This document shows, in pieces, positions 1-7,976 of a DNA stretch of 16,513 nt. The number at the start of each line of letters is the position of its first letter. Position 1 is the stretch's first letter. A program made the position numbers and the translations under genes. A model generated the notes under the pieces. It was not told where the DNA came from and did no database searches. It saw only the letters and a list, made by a program, of their open reading frames with translations. The DNA is from HGM04593 sp964423665 (lineage in GTDB: Bacteria > Bacteroidota > Bacteroidia > Bacteroidales > Bacteroidaceae), in contig CAYRFX010000051.1 in assembly GCA_964423665.1 (NCBI GenBank), forward strand, positions 1 through 16,513. Reading direction: 5' to 3'.

Positions 1-1
1 T

Positions 2-1480
2 TGCTCCGGTCTCACGAGTATTGAAATTCCCAACAGCGTTACCAGCATTGGTGATTATGCGTTCTATTATTGCGACGGTCTCACGAGTGTTACAATTCCC
101 AACAGTGTTACAAGCATAGGAAGTTATGCGTTCTATGGTTGTTATGATTTGAAAACAGTTATAAATAATTCATTCTTTATTTTTGTAAAAGGTTCTAAAG
201 ATTATGGCTATGTGGCGTATTATGCAAGTAACGTTATAAATAGATTTTCGGTTCCCGATGTCGTTTGCATAAATAGAACGCAAAAAACATTGACATTTAA
301 GTTGTCCAATGTAACGAGCGATGATGTTCCATCGGAGATGGGTATCTATATTTATGGAACCCAATATCCTGCAAATGCGGAAAACATGGTAACGATTGGT
401 GATTTGCGCCCGGGCAGTTCATATAATTTTAAAAGTTATGCGGTTTATAACGGTGTAACGGTATACGACACTTCATACACTTCATATTCTACACTTTCAA
501 TAAGTGTTGGTTGTGTTGTTGAAACTACAGCTACCACACTTACCTTCTCGGGTCGTTATGATGTTGGTGATGCAACATTTCTTTCTTGCGGTTTTGTCGA
601 TTACGAATCTGATGGCGAGAACTTGACAATCATCGGTCTTGATCCGGCAACAACCTATGCAGTGAGCTTTAGTGTTACTACCAAAGAGGGAGGTACTGTA
701 ACAGAGACTTGCACGGCAACCACCGATGCTCTTGTTTTCAAAACACTCCCTGCCAAGGCAACGAGCAATAATCGTGCTATTATTTGTGCAGAAGCAAATA
801 TTGCGAACGAAGAAACCGGCACGGGCTTTGAATGGAGAGCTATGGATGCGCCCGACCTTGTTCCGTCTAATTATGCAGCATGCGCCATAAACAATGGTGT
901 GATTGAGGGTGCATTAAACAATTTGAGCGTAAGGACCTATTATAAGTATCGTCCTTATTACTGTTCTGCCGAGGGCAATTACTATTATGGCGAATGGATA
1001 GGCTTTGGTACTGCCGATGCTTATGTCTATTTTACTCCCACTGTTCACACTTATGCGGCAACACTCACGGCTTTGAATGCAGTGGAGTTGAATGGATATG
1101 TGCTTGCCGGTAGCGACGACATTGTGGAGCAAGGATTCGAATACTGGGTACGCGCAGCCTCTGTCACTCGTTCTGCAAGTAATGTGATGAAAATTACTGC
1201 GACCGGGCAACGAATGAGCGTGCTACTGGAGAATCTTGAGTATAACAAGGTGTATGAATGCCGTGCCTATGTTACAACAACAAAGGAGACTGTTTATGGT
1301 GATGTGATGACTTTTGAAACCGGCGGAACTACCGGTATCGATTATATAGAAGATGACGATGCTCCTGCAAATGTATTTAATGGTTTGCCCGATACTTATT
1401 ACGATCTTAGCGGCCGTATAGTGGAGTGCCCGACAAAGGGTATTTACCTCTACAATGGAAAGAAAATTGTGATTAAGTGA
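2..1480 (+). CDS. BspA-like leucine-rich-repeat surface protein, 3' part (partial)
   Basis: The reading frame is open to the left edge, so the true start lies outside; 492 residues are visible. The first ~48 residues hold two 23-residue LRR_5/BspA-type repeats (core GLTSIEIPNSVTSIGDYAF) and the start of a third. The remaining ~440 residues are rich in Thr, Ser, Tyr and Val and look like a series of fibronectin-type-III or similar beta-sandwich domains (for example LRPGSSYNFKSYAVYNGVTV and LDPATTYAVSFSV). The last ~26 residues (YYDLSGRIVECPTKGIYLYN, then GKKIVIK) match the short C-terminal tail common on secreted Bacteroidales proteins and resemble a reduced type IX sorting domain. By family it is exported and surface-bound, with a possible adhesion role. 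No catalytic motif is seen. A TTG codon at 149 is in frame but lies inside the LRR region, so it is not the start. Confidence 0.85.
   Translation, partial: CSGLTSIEIPNSVTSIGDYAFYYCDGLTSVTIPNSVTSIGSYAFYGCYDLKTVINNSFFIFVKGSKDYGYVAYYASNVINRFSVPDVVCINRTQKTLTFKLSNVTSDDVPSEMGIYIYGTQYPANAENMVTIGDLRPGSSYNFKSYAVYNGVTVYDTSYTSYSTLSISVGCVVETTATTLTFSGRYDVGDATFLSCGFVDYESDGENLTIIGLDPATTYAVSFSVTTKEGGTVTETCTATTDALVFKTLPAKATSNNRAIICAEANIANEETGTGFEWRAMDAPDLVPSNYAACAINNGVIEGALNNLSVRTYYKYRPYYCSAEGNYYYGEWIGFGTADAYVYFTPTVHTYAATLTALNAVELNGYVLAGSDDIVEQGFEYWVRAASVTRSASNVMKITATGQRMSVLLENLEYNKVYECRAYVTTTKETVYGDVMTFETGGTTGIDYIEDDDAPANVFNGLPDTYYDLSGRIVECPTKGIYLYNGKKIVIK
8..145 (+). repeat. Two in-frame 69-bp tandem LRR-coding units
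   Basis: Units begin at 8 and 77, both with GGTCTCACGAGT. They are near-identical over most of their length and encode the 23-residue BspA-type leucine-rich repeat. A degenerate third unit follows from about 137. The array continues off the left edge. Such arrays change length by recombination. Confidence 0.85.
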
Positions 1481-1504
1481 GCACGTTGATGATGAATGTT
1501 TAAT

Positions 1505-1538
1505 ATCCCAAGGTGGCGTTGGCTGCCTTGGGATTTTT
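1505..1538 (+). terminator. Rho-independent terminator after the BspA-like gene
   Basis: A 9-bp perfect stem, ATCCCAAGG (1505-1513) with CCTTGGGAT (1526-1534), has a 12-nt loop and is followed by a run of T. It lies 25 bp after the stop codon and separates this gene from the nqr operon. Confidence 0.85.
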
Positions 1539-1639
1539 GTTCTATATAAGGGGAATGCAAAAAGATTCATTTGCAGAATCTGCTAATGATGTAAAGAAAC
1601 AGAAGACCCGGGCTTGGTCGGCAAGCTGAAAATATCTCA

Positions 1640-1663
1640 AAAAAACTCGTTATCAAGTTTTTT
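1640..1663. other. AT-rich inverted repeat in the nqrA upstream region
   Basis: AAAAAACT (1640-1647) and AGTTTTTT (1656-1663) form an 8-bp hairpin with an 8-nt loop. It could be a weak bidirectional terminator or a regulatory site upstream of nqrA. Nothing else recognisable lies between 1540 and 1690. Confidence 0.3.
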
Positions 1664-1696
1664 CTCTTAAACTCAGTTATTTATGTTGAATTATTG

Positions 1697-1727
1697 TTAG
1701 AATTACGGAAAAATTTCTTTAATTTTG
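1697..1727 (+). promoter_or_regulatory. Candidate promoter of the nqr operon
   Basis: TAATTTTG at 1720-1727 fits the Bacteroidetes -7 consensus TAnnTTTG exactly. A weak -33 match, TTAG at 1697-1700, lies 19 bp upstream. The -7 box ends 33 bp before the nqrA ATG. The match is by eye. Confidence 0.55.
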
Positions 1728-1760
1728 CAGCAGATTATGTACTAACGTAACTCAATTTGT

Positions 1761-3110
1761 ATGCACAGAGTTGTAAAAATTTCTAAGGGATTGGATATCA
1801 ACCTAAAAGGTGCTCCAATTGCTGAAACAACAAAGGTGGAGGCTGCAAAGTTGTATGCTTTGATGCCTGCCGATTTCACTCGCGTAACTCCCAAAGTGGT
1901 GGTTAAGCCCGAGGATGTTGTAAAGGCCGGCGAGCCCTTGTTCGTTGATAAGAATTGTCCCGAAATGCAATTTGTTTCGCCCGTGAGCGGAAAAGTTGTA
2001 GCGGTAAACCGCGGAGAGAGAAGACGCGTGTTGAGCGTCGTAGTAGAGTCGGACGGCAAGTTTGAGTCTGTGGAGTACAAAGCAAAAGATGTACTTTCTC
2101 TGTCGGCAGAGGAGGTGAAAGCCGATTTGTTGAAGTCGGGTCTTTTTGCTTTCATACGCCAGAGACCATACGATGTTATTGCCACTCCCAGTGATTCACC
2201 CCGAGCAATCTTTGTATCGGCTTTCGACTCAAAGCCCTTGGCTGTTGATTTTGAGATAGCTCTCAAAGGCAATGAGGACGATTTCCAGATTGGTCTTGAT
2301 GCTCTTTCACGCATCGCTCCCGTATATTTGGGCGTGAGCGCGAGCCAAAAGGCTGCAGCGTTGAACGTTGCAAAGAATGTTACAACCACCATCTTCAAGG
2401 GACCGCATCCCGCAGGTAACGTGGGCGTGCAGATAAACCATGTGGCTCCCGTGAACAAGGGTGAGATTGTATGGACCGTGGGTGCCGAGGAGGTTATCTT
2501 CATCGGTCGTCTCTTCAACAAGGGTAAAGTTGATTTTACCCGCACCGTGGCACTTGCAGGTAGCGAGGTTAAGAATCCTTCGTACAGCAAGGTAGTGCTT
2601 GGTGCGCAAATCGCTACACTTGTTGCAGGTCGTCTCAACGAGGAGAATCCCCTGCGCATCATCGACGGCAACGTGCTCACCGGCAAGCCCACCACAGCCG
2701 AAGGTTTCCTTGGAGCGTTCTCTACCGAGGTGACCGTTATTCCCGAGGTTATGGGTGGCGACGAGATGTTTGGCTGGATAGCACCCCGTTTCTCTATGTT
2801 CAGTACCAGCCGCAGCTACTTCAGCTGGCTTATGCCCAAGCGCAGCTACACCATCGATGCACGCATCAAGGGTGGCGAGCGTCATATGATTATGTCAAAC
2901 GAGTATGACAAGGTGTTCCCCATGGACATCTACCCCGAGTATCTTATCAAGGCTATCATCACCGGTAATATCGACAAGATGGAAGAGCTTGGTATCTACG
3001 AGGTAGCTCCCGAGGACTTTGCATTGTGCGAGTTTGTCGATTCGTCTAAATTGGAATTGCAGCGCATTGTACGCGAGGGGTTGGACAAGCTCCGTGCCGA
3101 GATGTGTTAA
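1761..3110 (+). CDS. nqrA: Na+-translocating NADH:quinone reductase subunit A
   Basis: NqrA is the soluble cytoplasmic subunit of Na+-NQR and is linked to ubiquinone/menaquinone binding. The 449-residue length is normal. The N-terminus begins HRVVKISKGLDINLKGAPIA, typical of the family. Residues ~45-100 contain the barrel-sandwich (biotinyl-like) region with GEPLFVDKNCPEMQFVSPVS and a following GKVVAVNRGERR. The C-terminal half has the family's APRFSMFSTSRSYFSWL stretch near residues 343-359. The ATG at 1761 starts the conserved N-terminus directly. It is the first gene of a six-gene operon in the usual order A-B-C-D-E-F. No strong Shine-Dalgarno is seen, as is normal for this phylum. Only identification by family resemblance was possible, but the whole operon agrees. 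Confidence 0.96.
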   Translation: MHRVVKISKGLDINLKGAPIAETTKVEAAKLYALMPADFTRVTPKVVVKPEDVVKAGEPLFVDKNCPEMQFVSPVSGKVVAVNRGERRRVLSVVVESDGKFESVEYKAKDVLSLSAEEVKADLLKSGLFAFIRQRPYDVIATPSDSPRAIFVSAFDSKPLAVDFEIALKGNEDDFQIGLDALSRIAPVYLGVSASQKAAALNVAKNVTTTIFKGPHPAGNVGVQINHVAPVNKGEIVWTVGAEEVIFIGRLFNKGKVDFTRTVALAGSEVKNPSYSKVVLGAQIATLVAGRLNEENPLRIIDGNVLTGKPTTAEGFLGAFSTEVTVIPEVMGGDEMFGWIAPRFSMFSTSRSYFSWLMPKRSYTIDARIKGGERHMIMSNEYDKVFPMDIYPEYLIKAIITGNIDKMEELGIYEVAPEDFALCEFVDSSKLELQRIVREGLDKLRAEMC

Positions 3111-3119
3111 TGCCAATAT

Positions 3120-3135
3120 CCGCCTCCTTGGGCGG
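3120..3135 (+). other. Small GC hairpin between nqrA and nqrB
   Basis: CCGCC (3120-3124) pairs with GGCGG (3131-3135) across a 6-nt loop, with no T run after it. The nqrA-nqrB gap (60 bp) is the longest in the operon. The hairpin may stabilise mRNA ends or tune expression; it is not a convincing terminator. Confidence 0.4.
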
Positions 3136-3170
3136 TAGAGTTATAAAGCAAAATAAAATATAGATATCAT

Positions 3171-4364
3171 ATGAAATTTTTGAGAAATTATCTGAATAAA
3201 ATTAAACCCAACTTCGAGGAGGGTGGCAAGCTGCACGCTTTGCGCTCTGTGTTCGATGGAATGGAAACTTTCCTTTTCGTTCCCAATGACACCTCGAAAA
3301 GCGGTGTGAATATTCACGATGCAATAGACAGCAAGCGCATTATGTCGCTCGTGGTTATTGCACTCTTGCCCGCGATGTTGTTCGGTATGTATAACCTCGG
3401 TTATCAGAATGCTCTTGCAGCAGGCGCCGTGGCTACAACATCTTGCTGGGAAATGTTCCTCTTTGGTCTTATGATTATGTTGCCCAAGATTGCCGTAACA
3501 TATATTGTAGGTCTTGGAATAGAATTTATCGTTGCTCAGTGGAAGAACGAGGAGATACACGAGGGTTTCCTCGTGTCGGGTGTTCTTATTCCCATGATTG
3601 TGCCAGCCGGCTGTCCTCTGTGGGTGTTGGCTATCGCCACTGCCTTCTCTGTGATTTTTGCAAAAGAGGTGTTTGGCGGTACAGGTATGAACATTGTGAA
3701 CGTGGCACTCATTGCGCGTGCGTTCATCTTCTTTGCATACCCCACTGTAATCTCCGGTGAATCGGTATGGGTGGCAACAGAGTCAATCTTCGGTATCGGT
3801 CACGACCTGCCCGACGGATACACCTGCGCAACTGCATTGCAGTTTGTTAAAGAGGGTGGTGCCATTGTGGGTGCAGCAGGTGCCGAGCTCTCTGTTTGCG
3901 ATATGCTTTGCGGCTTTATGCCCGGCTCCATTGGCGAGACAAGCGTCATTGCAATAGCTCTTGGCGCAATCATTCTCTTGTGGACCGGTGTTGCAAGCTG
4001 GAAGGTTATGGTTTCTGTGTTTGTCGGTGGTATCGCAATGATAGCTCTCTTCACAGGTCTCATGCCCGGGAATCCCGCTTTGCAGGCTCCCTTCTACACA
4101 CACTTGTTGCTTGGTGGTTTCTGCTTCGGTGCCGTGTTTATGGCTACCGACCCTGTTACAGCAGCCCGCACCGAGACAGGTAAATATATCTATGGCTTCG
4201 GCATTGGTGCTATGGCAATTCTCATTCGCGTGTTCAACCCCGGTTATCCCGAGGGTATGATGCTTGCCATTTTGCTCATGAACGTAACAGCTCCTTTCAT
4301 CGATTACTGTGTGGTTCAGTCAAATGTCAAGGCTCGTGCTAAACGTCTAACCAAAAAGAACTAA
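3171..4364 (+). CDS. nqrB: Na+-translocating NADH:quinone reductase subunit B
   Basis: NqrB is the large integral membrane subunit of Na+-NQR; it carries covalent FMN and riboflavin and is central to Na+ transport. The 397-residue protein has a soluble N-terminal ~55 residues (KLHALRSVFDGMETFLFVPN) and then many hydrophobic membrane segments, homologous to NqrB/RnfD. The flavinylation motif Dxx(s/t)gA(T/S) is seen as DGYTCAT, Asp215 to Thr221; Thr221 is the expected FMN ester site. A Cys replaces the commonly found Gly. The ATG at 3171 gives the conserved MKFLRNYLNKIKPNFEEGGK start. The nqrC ATG follows the stop after 5 bp, consistent with coupled translation. The FMN would have to be attached by ApbE, which is not in this window. 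Confidence 0.96.
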   Translation: MKFLRNYLNKIKPNFEEGGKLHALRSVFDGMETFLFVPNDTSKSGVNIHDAIDSKRIMSLVVIALLPAMLFGMYNLGYQNALAAGAVATTSCWEMFLFGLMIMLPKIAVTYIVGLGIEFIVAQWKNEEIHEGFLVSGVLIPMIVPAGCPLWVLAIATAFSVIFAKEVFGGTGMNIVNVALIARAFIFFAYPTVISGESVWVATESIFGIGHDLPDGYTCATALQFVKEGGAIVGAAGAELSVCDMLCGFMPGSIGETSVIAIALGAIILLWTGVASWKVMVSVFVGGIAMIALFTGLMPGNPALQAPFYTHLLLGGFCFGAVFMATDPVTAARTETGKYIYGFGIGAMAILIRVFNPGYPEGMMLAILLMNVTAPFIDYCVVQSNVKARAKRLTKKN

Positions 4365-4369
4365 CAGAT

Positions 4370-5254
4370 ATGGCTAAATATGTATGTAAAGTGTGCGGTT
4401 ACACGCACGAAGGCACAGAGGCACCCTCTGCATGCCCCCTTTGTAAAGCCCCTGCGTCGGAGTTCGAGCTTGTTGGTGGCGAGGCACAAGGCGATGCCAA
4501 AAAGGCAAAGAAAGGCTTTGATACAAGCAGCGATGCCTATGCTATCATCTACGCTTCGATAGTTGTAATTATTGTGGCATTCTTGCTTGCAGGCGTTTCA
4601 TCGCTTCTGCGTCCCAAACAGGAGGATAACATTCGTCTCGACAAGAAAAAGCAGATACTTGCATCGCTCAACATTAAGAATCAGCCCGATGCTGCTGCAA
4701 AATATGCCGAGGTGGTTAAGCAGGAGGCAATCATCAACAATGCCGGTGCGGTGGTAGCCACCGAGGGCGGTTTCGATGTAGCCAACGATGCTATCAACGA
4801 CAGCAACCTTCCCATTTACATCTGCGATATAGATGGTGAAACCAAATATGTTATTCCCATGACCGGTAATGGTCTCTGGGGTGGCATTTGGGGTTATGTT
4901 GCCGTGAACAGCGATGGTAACTCAATCTATGGTGTGTATCTCTCTCATGCAAGCGAAACACCCGGTTTGGGTGCCGAGATTGCCGGCGAGAAATTCCAAA
5001 AGACCTTCAAGAGCAAGAACATCATCAAGAATGGCGAGGTTGCTTTGAAGGTTACCAAGAAAGTTACCGACGAGGAGTGTGAGGTGAATGCAATGTCCGG
5101 TGCCACCATCACTTGTAACGGTGTGGACAACATGTTGCAGAGCGCAATGAACAGCTACAAAGCCTATCTCATTGCTTTGCAGCAGCCCGCAGCACCTATT
5201 GTAGAATCTGAGCCTGCTCCCGCCGAGGAGGCACTAGTAACAGAGGAGGAATAA
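4370..5254 (+). CDS. nqrC: NqrC with an N-terminal rubredoxin-like domain (fusion)
   Basis: NqrC carries covalent FMN on its extracytoplasmic domain and passes electrons within Na+-NQR. At 294 residues it is longer than typical NqrC (~220-270). Residues 1-35 form a rubrerythrin-type rubredoxin domain: Cys6-x2-Cys9-Gly, then Cys22-Pro-x-Cys25-x2-Pro, a four-Cys Fe site. A Lys/Ala-rich linker (36-50) leads to one membrane segment (about 58-80), then the FMN-binding domain with AMSGATIT; Thr246 is the expected flavinylation site. No in-frame ATG, GTG or TTG occurs between codon 9 and the membrane segment (first at residue 69), so the rubredoxin part cannot be dropped by a downstream start. With the usual NqrC topology the added domain would face the cytoplasm, near NqrF. 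The Asp of the Dxx(s/t)gA(T/S) motif is Asn240 here. The NqrC call is firm; the role of the extra domain is unknown. Confidence 0.93.
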   Translation: MAKYVCKVCGYTHEGTEAPSACPLCKAPASEFELVGGEAQGDAKKAKKGFDTSSDAYAIIYASIVVIIVAFLLAGVSSLLRPKQEDNIRLDKKKQILASLNIKNQPDAAAKYAEVVKQEAIINNAGAVVATEGGFDVANDAINDSNLPIYICDIDGETKYVIPMTGNGLWGGIWGYVAVNSDGNSIYGVYLSHASETPGLGAEIAGEKFQKTFKSKNIIKNGEVALKVTKKVTDEECEVNAMSGATITCNGVDNMLQSAMNSYKAYLIALQQPAAPIVESEPAPAEEALVTEEE

Positions 5255-5256
5255 CT

Positions 5257-5883
5257 ATGGGACTATTTTCAAAGAAAAACATGGAGGCTCTCAACACGCC
5301 TCTGCTTAAAGAGAACCCTGTAACTGTTCAGGTGCTTGGTATCTGCTCGGCATTGGCTGTTACAAGTAAACTTGAGCCTGCAATTGTTATGGGTCTTTCT
5401 GTAACCATAATCGTTGCAATGGCAAACGTGATTATCTCACTTATCCGCAACACAATCCCCATGCGCATTCGTATCATCATACAGCTGGTGGTTGTTGCTG
5501 CGCTTGTAACACTCGTGAGCGAGGTACTCAAAGCCTTTGCTTATGATGTGAGCGTTCAGCTTTCGGTTTATGTGGGTCTTATTATTACCAACTGTATCCT
5601 CATGGGACGTTTGGAGGCGTTTGCAATGCAGAACAAGCCTTGGCCTTCGTTCCTCGATGGTATCGGTAACGGTCTTGGATACGCAATGATACTTGTTGTT
5701 GTTGCTATTGTTCGTGAGATTTTCGGTTCGGGAACATTGCTCGGTATTCCTGTAATCCCGCAGTGTGTATATGAGGCAGGTTACATCAACAACGGTCTGA
5801 TGCTTATGACACCTGCTGCATTTATCCTCATTGCATGCATCGTGTGGTTCCAGAGAGCAAAAGACAAGAATTTGCAAGAATAA
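5257..5883 (+). CDS. nqrD: Na+-translocating NADH:quinone reductase subunit D
   Basis: NqrD is an integral membrane subunit of Na+-NQR, paralogous to NqrE and to RnfE. The 208 residues make about six membrane helices. Cys30 (LGICSALA) and Cys113 (ITNCILMGRLEAFA) match the two conserved Cys of the family, which with those of NqrE hold an intramembrane Fe or FeS centre. The ATG lies 2 bp after the nqrC stop, and a good Shine-Dalgarno, GAGGAGGA at 5243-5250, sits inside the end of nqrC, 6 bp before the ATG. This is the clearest ribosome binding site in the operon and fixes the start. Confidence 0.96.
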   Translation: MGLFSKKNMEALNTPLLKENPVTVQVLGICSALAVTSKLEPAIVMGLSVTIIVAMANVIISLIRNTIPMRIRIIIQLVVVAALVTLVSEVLKAFAYDVSVQLSVYVGLIITNCILMGRLEAFAMQNKPWPSFLDGIGNGLGYAMILVVVAIVREIFGSGTLLGIPVIPQCVYEAGYINNGLMLMTPAAFILIACIVWFQRAKDKNLQE

Positions 5884-5905
5884 TAATTAGATACAGAAGA
5901 AAATT

Positions 5906-6532
5906 ATGGAACATTTTATTAGTTTGCTTGTCCGTTCAATTTTTGTGGACAATATGATTTTTGCCTTCTTCTTGGGTATGTGTTCGTTCTTGGCTGTATC
6001 TAAGAGTGTGAAGACCGCAATAGGTTTGGGTATTGCCGTTGTGTTTGTGCAGGTAATCACCCTTCCTGTAAACTATTTGTTGCAGACAGCTGTGCTTGCC
6101 AATGGCGCAATCATTAAGGGCGTGGATTTAACTTTCCTTGCATTTATCCTCTTTATTGCCGTTATTGCAGGTATTGTGCAGCTGGTTGAGATGATTGTAG
6201 AGCGTTTTGCTCCCGCATTGTATAGCCAGCTTGGTATCTTCCTTCCCCTCATCGCTGTGAACTGCGCCATCATGGGTGGTTCGTTGTTCATGCAGCAGCG
6301 CATAGGCATGGAGGCAACCAACTCACAGGCCATTCTCAATTTCTGGGATTCAGTGGCTTTTGCCATCGGTTCCGGTTTCGGTTGGATGGTAGCTATTGTG
6401 CTCTTTGCTGCAATTCGTGAGAAAATGGAGTACTGTAATATCCCCAAGCCCCTGCGTGGTCTCGGCATCGCCTTCATCACCGTAGGTCTCATGGCTATGG
6501 CGTTCATGTGCTTCTCAGGTATTAAAATGTAA
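5906..6532 (+). CDS. nqrE: Na+-translocating NADH:quinone reductase subunit E
   Basis: NqrE is the second small membrane subunit pairing with NqrD. The 208 residues have six hydrophobic segments. Cys26 (FLGMCSFLAVS) and Cys120 (AVNCAIMGGSLF) match the conserved Cys ligands of the intramembrane Fe centre shared with NqrD Cys30 and Cys113. The N-terminus MEHFISLLVRSIFVDNMIFA is typical of the family. It starts 22 bp after nqrD and ends 12 bp before nqrF. Confidence 0.96.
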   Translation: MEHFISLLVRSIFVDNMIFAFFLGMCSFLAVSKSVKTAIGLGIAVVFVQVITLPVNYLLQTAVLANGAIIKGVDLTFLAFILFIAVIAGIVQLVEMIVERFAPALYSQLGIFLPLIAVNCAIMGGSLFMQQRIGMEATNSQAILNFWDSVAFAIGSGFGWMVAIVLFAAIREKMEYCNIPKPLRGLGIAFITVGLMAMAFMCFSGIKM

Positions 6533-6544
6533 TAAATAACAGCT

Positions 6545-7813
6545 ATGGATATACAATTAGTATTAGCAAGTATAGCAGTATTCCTTGTAATCATCTTGTT
6601 GTTGGTGATTATCCTGCTGGTGGCAAAGAAATATTTGCTCCCCTCGGGAAATGTCAAGGTTAAGATTAACGACGAGAACGAGGTTGAGGTAGCTGCCGGC
6701 GGTACCCTCCTGGGTACAATGGCAGAGAATGGCATCTTCCTTCCCTCGGCTTGTGGTGGTAAAGGTTCTTGCGGTCAGTGCAAAGTGCAGGTAGTTGAGG
6801 GTGGTGGTGAGATTCTCCCCTCAGAGACCGGTCATTTCACTCGCAAGGAGCAGCAGGCTCATTGGCGTTTGGGTTGCCAGGTGAAGGTTAAGAATGACCT
6901 TTCAATCAAGGTGCCCGAGTCGGTAATGGGTGTTAAAGAGTGGGAGTGCGAGGTTATCTCTAACAAGAACGTTGCAACCTTCATCAAAGAGTTTATCGTG
7001 GCTCTTCCTCCCGGGGAGCACATGGACTTTGTTCCCGGTTCATACGCGCAGATTAAGATTCCTGCATACGATATGACATACGACAAGGATATCGACAAGA
7101 GCCTCATTGGCGACGAGTATCTGCCCGCATGGGAGAAGTTTGGTTTGCTTGGTCTCAAGTGCAAGAACACCGAGGAGACAATCCGTGCATACTCAATGGC
7201 AAACTATCCTGCCGAGGGTGATAGAATTATGCTCACCGTGCGTATTGCAACACCTCCCTTCAAGGCAGACCGTTCAGGCTTTATGGACGTTCCTTGCGGT
7301 ATTGCATCGTCATACATCTTCACACTGAAACCCGGCGACAAGGTAATTATGAGTGGTCCTTACGGAGACTTCCACCCCATTTTCGATTCAAAGAAAGAGA
7401 TGATGTGGGTAGGTGGTGGTGCCGGTATGGCTCCTTTGCGTGCACAGATTATGCACATGACAAAGACCTTGAAGACTACCGACCGCACAATGACCTACTT
7501 CTACGGTGCGCGTGCGCTTAACGAGGTATTCTATCTCGAGGACTTCTTGCAGCTCGAGAAGGAGTTCCCCAACTTCACATTCCACCTCGCGCTCGACCGT
7601 CCCGACCCCGCAGCCGATGCTGCAGGCGTGAAATATACCCCGGGCTTCGTTCACCAGGTAATCTACGAGACCTATCTGAAGAACCACGAGGCACCCGAGG
7701 ATATCGAGTACTACATGTGTGGTCCCGGCCCCATGTCAAAGGCTGTTGTAAACATGCTTGTTGATCTTGGTGTTGAGGAGAAGTCTATTATGTACGATAA
7801 CTTCGGCGCATAA
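6545..7813 (+). CDS. nqrF: Na+-translocating NADH:quinone reductase subunit F (NADH dehydrogenase subunit)
   Basis: NqrF is the electron entry subunit: it oxidises NADH at FAD and passes electrons through a 2Fe-2S centre. The 422 residues show, in order: one N-terminal membrane anchor (~4-27); a plant-type 2Fe-2S domain with Cys70, Cys76, Cys79 and Cys111 (ACGGKGSCGQC); a FAD-binding barrel with RAYSMANYP (214-222); and an NADH-binding domain with GGGAGMAP (290-297) and CGPGPM (392-397). All cofactor residues expected for the family are present. It is the last gene of the operon and is followed by a strong hairpin. Confidence 0.97.
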   Translation: MDIQLVLASIAVFLVIILLLVIILLVAKKYLLPSGNVKVKINDENEVEVAAGGTLLGTMAENGIFLPSACGGKGSCGQCKVQVVEGGGEILPSETGHFTRKEQQAHWRLGCQVKVKNDLSIKVPESVMGVKEWECEVISNKNVATFIKEFIVALPPGEHMDFVPGSYAQIKIPAYDMTYDKDIDKSLIGDEYLPAWEKFGLLGLKCKNTEETIRAYSMANYPAEGDRIMLTVRIATPPFKADRSGFMDVPCGIASSYIFTLKPGDKVIMSGPYGDFHPIFDSKKEMMWVGGGAGMAPLRAQIMHMTKTLKTTDRTMTYFYGARALNEVFYLEDFLQLEKEFPNFTFHLALDRPDPAADAAGVKYTPGFVHQVIYETYLKNHEAPEDIEYYMCGPGPMSKAVVNMLVDLGVEEKSIMYDNFGA

Positions 7814-7830
7814 TATATACCCGGTTATAA

Positions 7831-7879
7831 AAAGAGGGTGTGTCGCAAAACTTAATGCGACACACCCTCTTTCGGTTTG
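7831..7879 (+). terminator. Terminator of the nqr operon, 17-bp perfect stem
   Basis: Positions 7831-7847 pair perfectly with 7856-7872 around an 8-nt loop (AAACTTAA). The stem core is GAGGGTGTGTCGCA with A/T ends (AAA and TTT) that can serve as the U tract, followed by CGGTTTG. It begins 17 bp after the nqrF stop. Symmetric A and T ends mean it could also stop transcription from the other strand. Confidence 0.85.
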
Positions 7880-7927
7880 TTAATTATAACACACCATCAT
7901 TTATTTATAATTGTTTTTAGGGCACTT

Positions 7928-7958
7928 TTTGCGGGAACTTAAATAATTCGTATATTAG
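7928..7958 (+). promoter_or_regulatory. Promoter of the glycosyltransferase gene
   Basis: TTTG at 7928-7931, a 19-bp spacer, then TATATTAG at 7951-7958 (one mismatch to TAnnTTTG). The -7 box lies 18 bp before the ATG at 7977. Spacing and boxes fit the Bacteroidetes vegetative promoter, so the gene is likely transcribed apart from nqr. Confidence 0.65.
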
Positions 7959-7976
7959 CGATGTAAAATAAAGAAA

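Noticed and set aside
1742..2695. Long open frame (317 codons) on the minus strand opposite nqrA
   Set aside because: It lies wholly within the clear nqrA gene, shows no family motif, and reflects codon bias of the + strand gene.
6073..6735. 220-codon open frame on the minus strand across nqrE and the start of nqrF
   Set aside because: It spans two well-identified membrane protein genes and has no recognisable domain.
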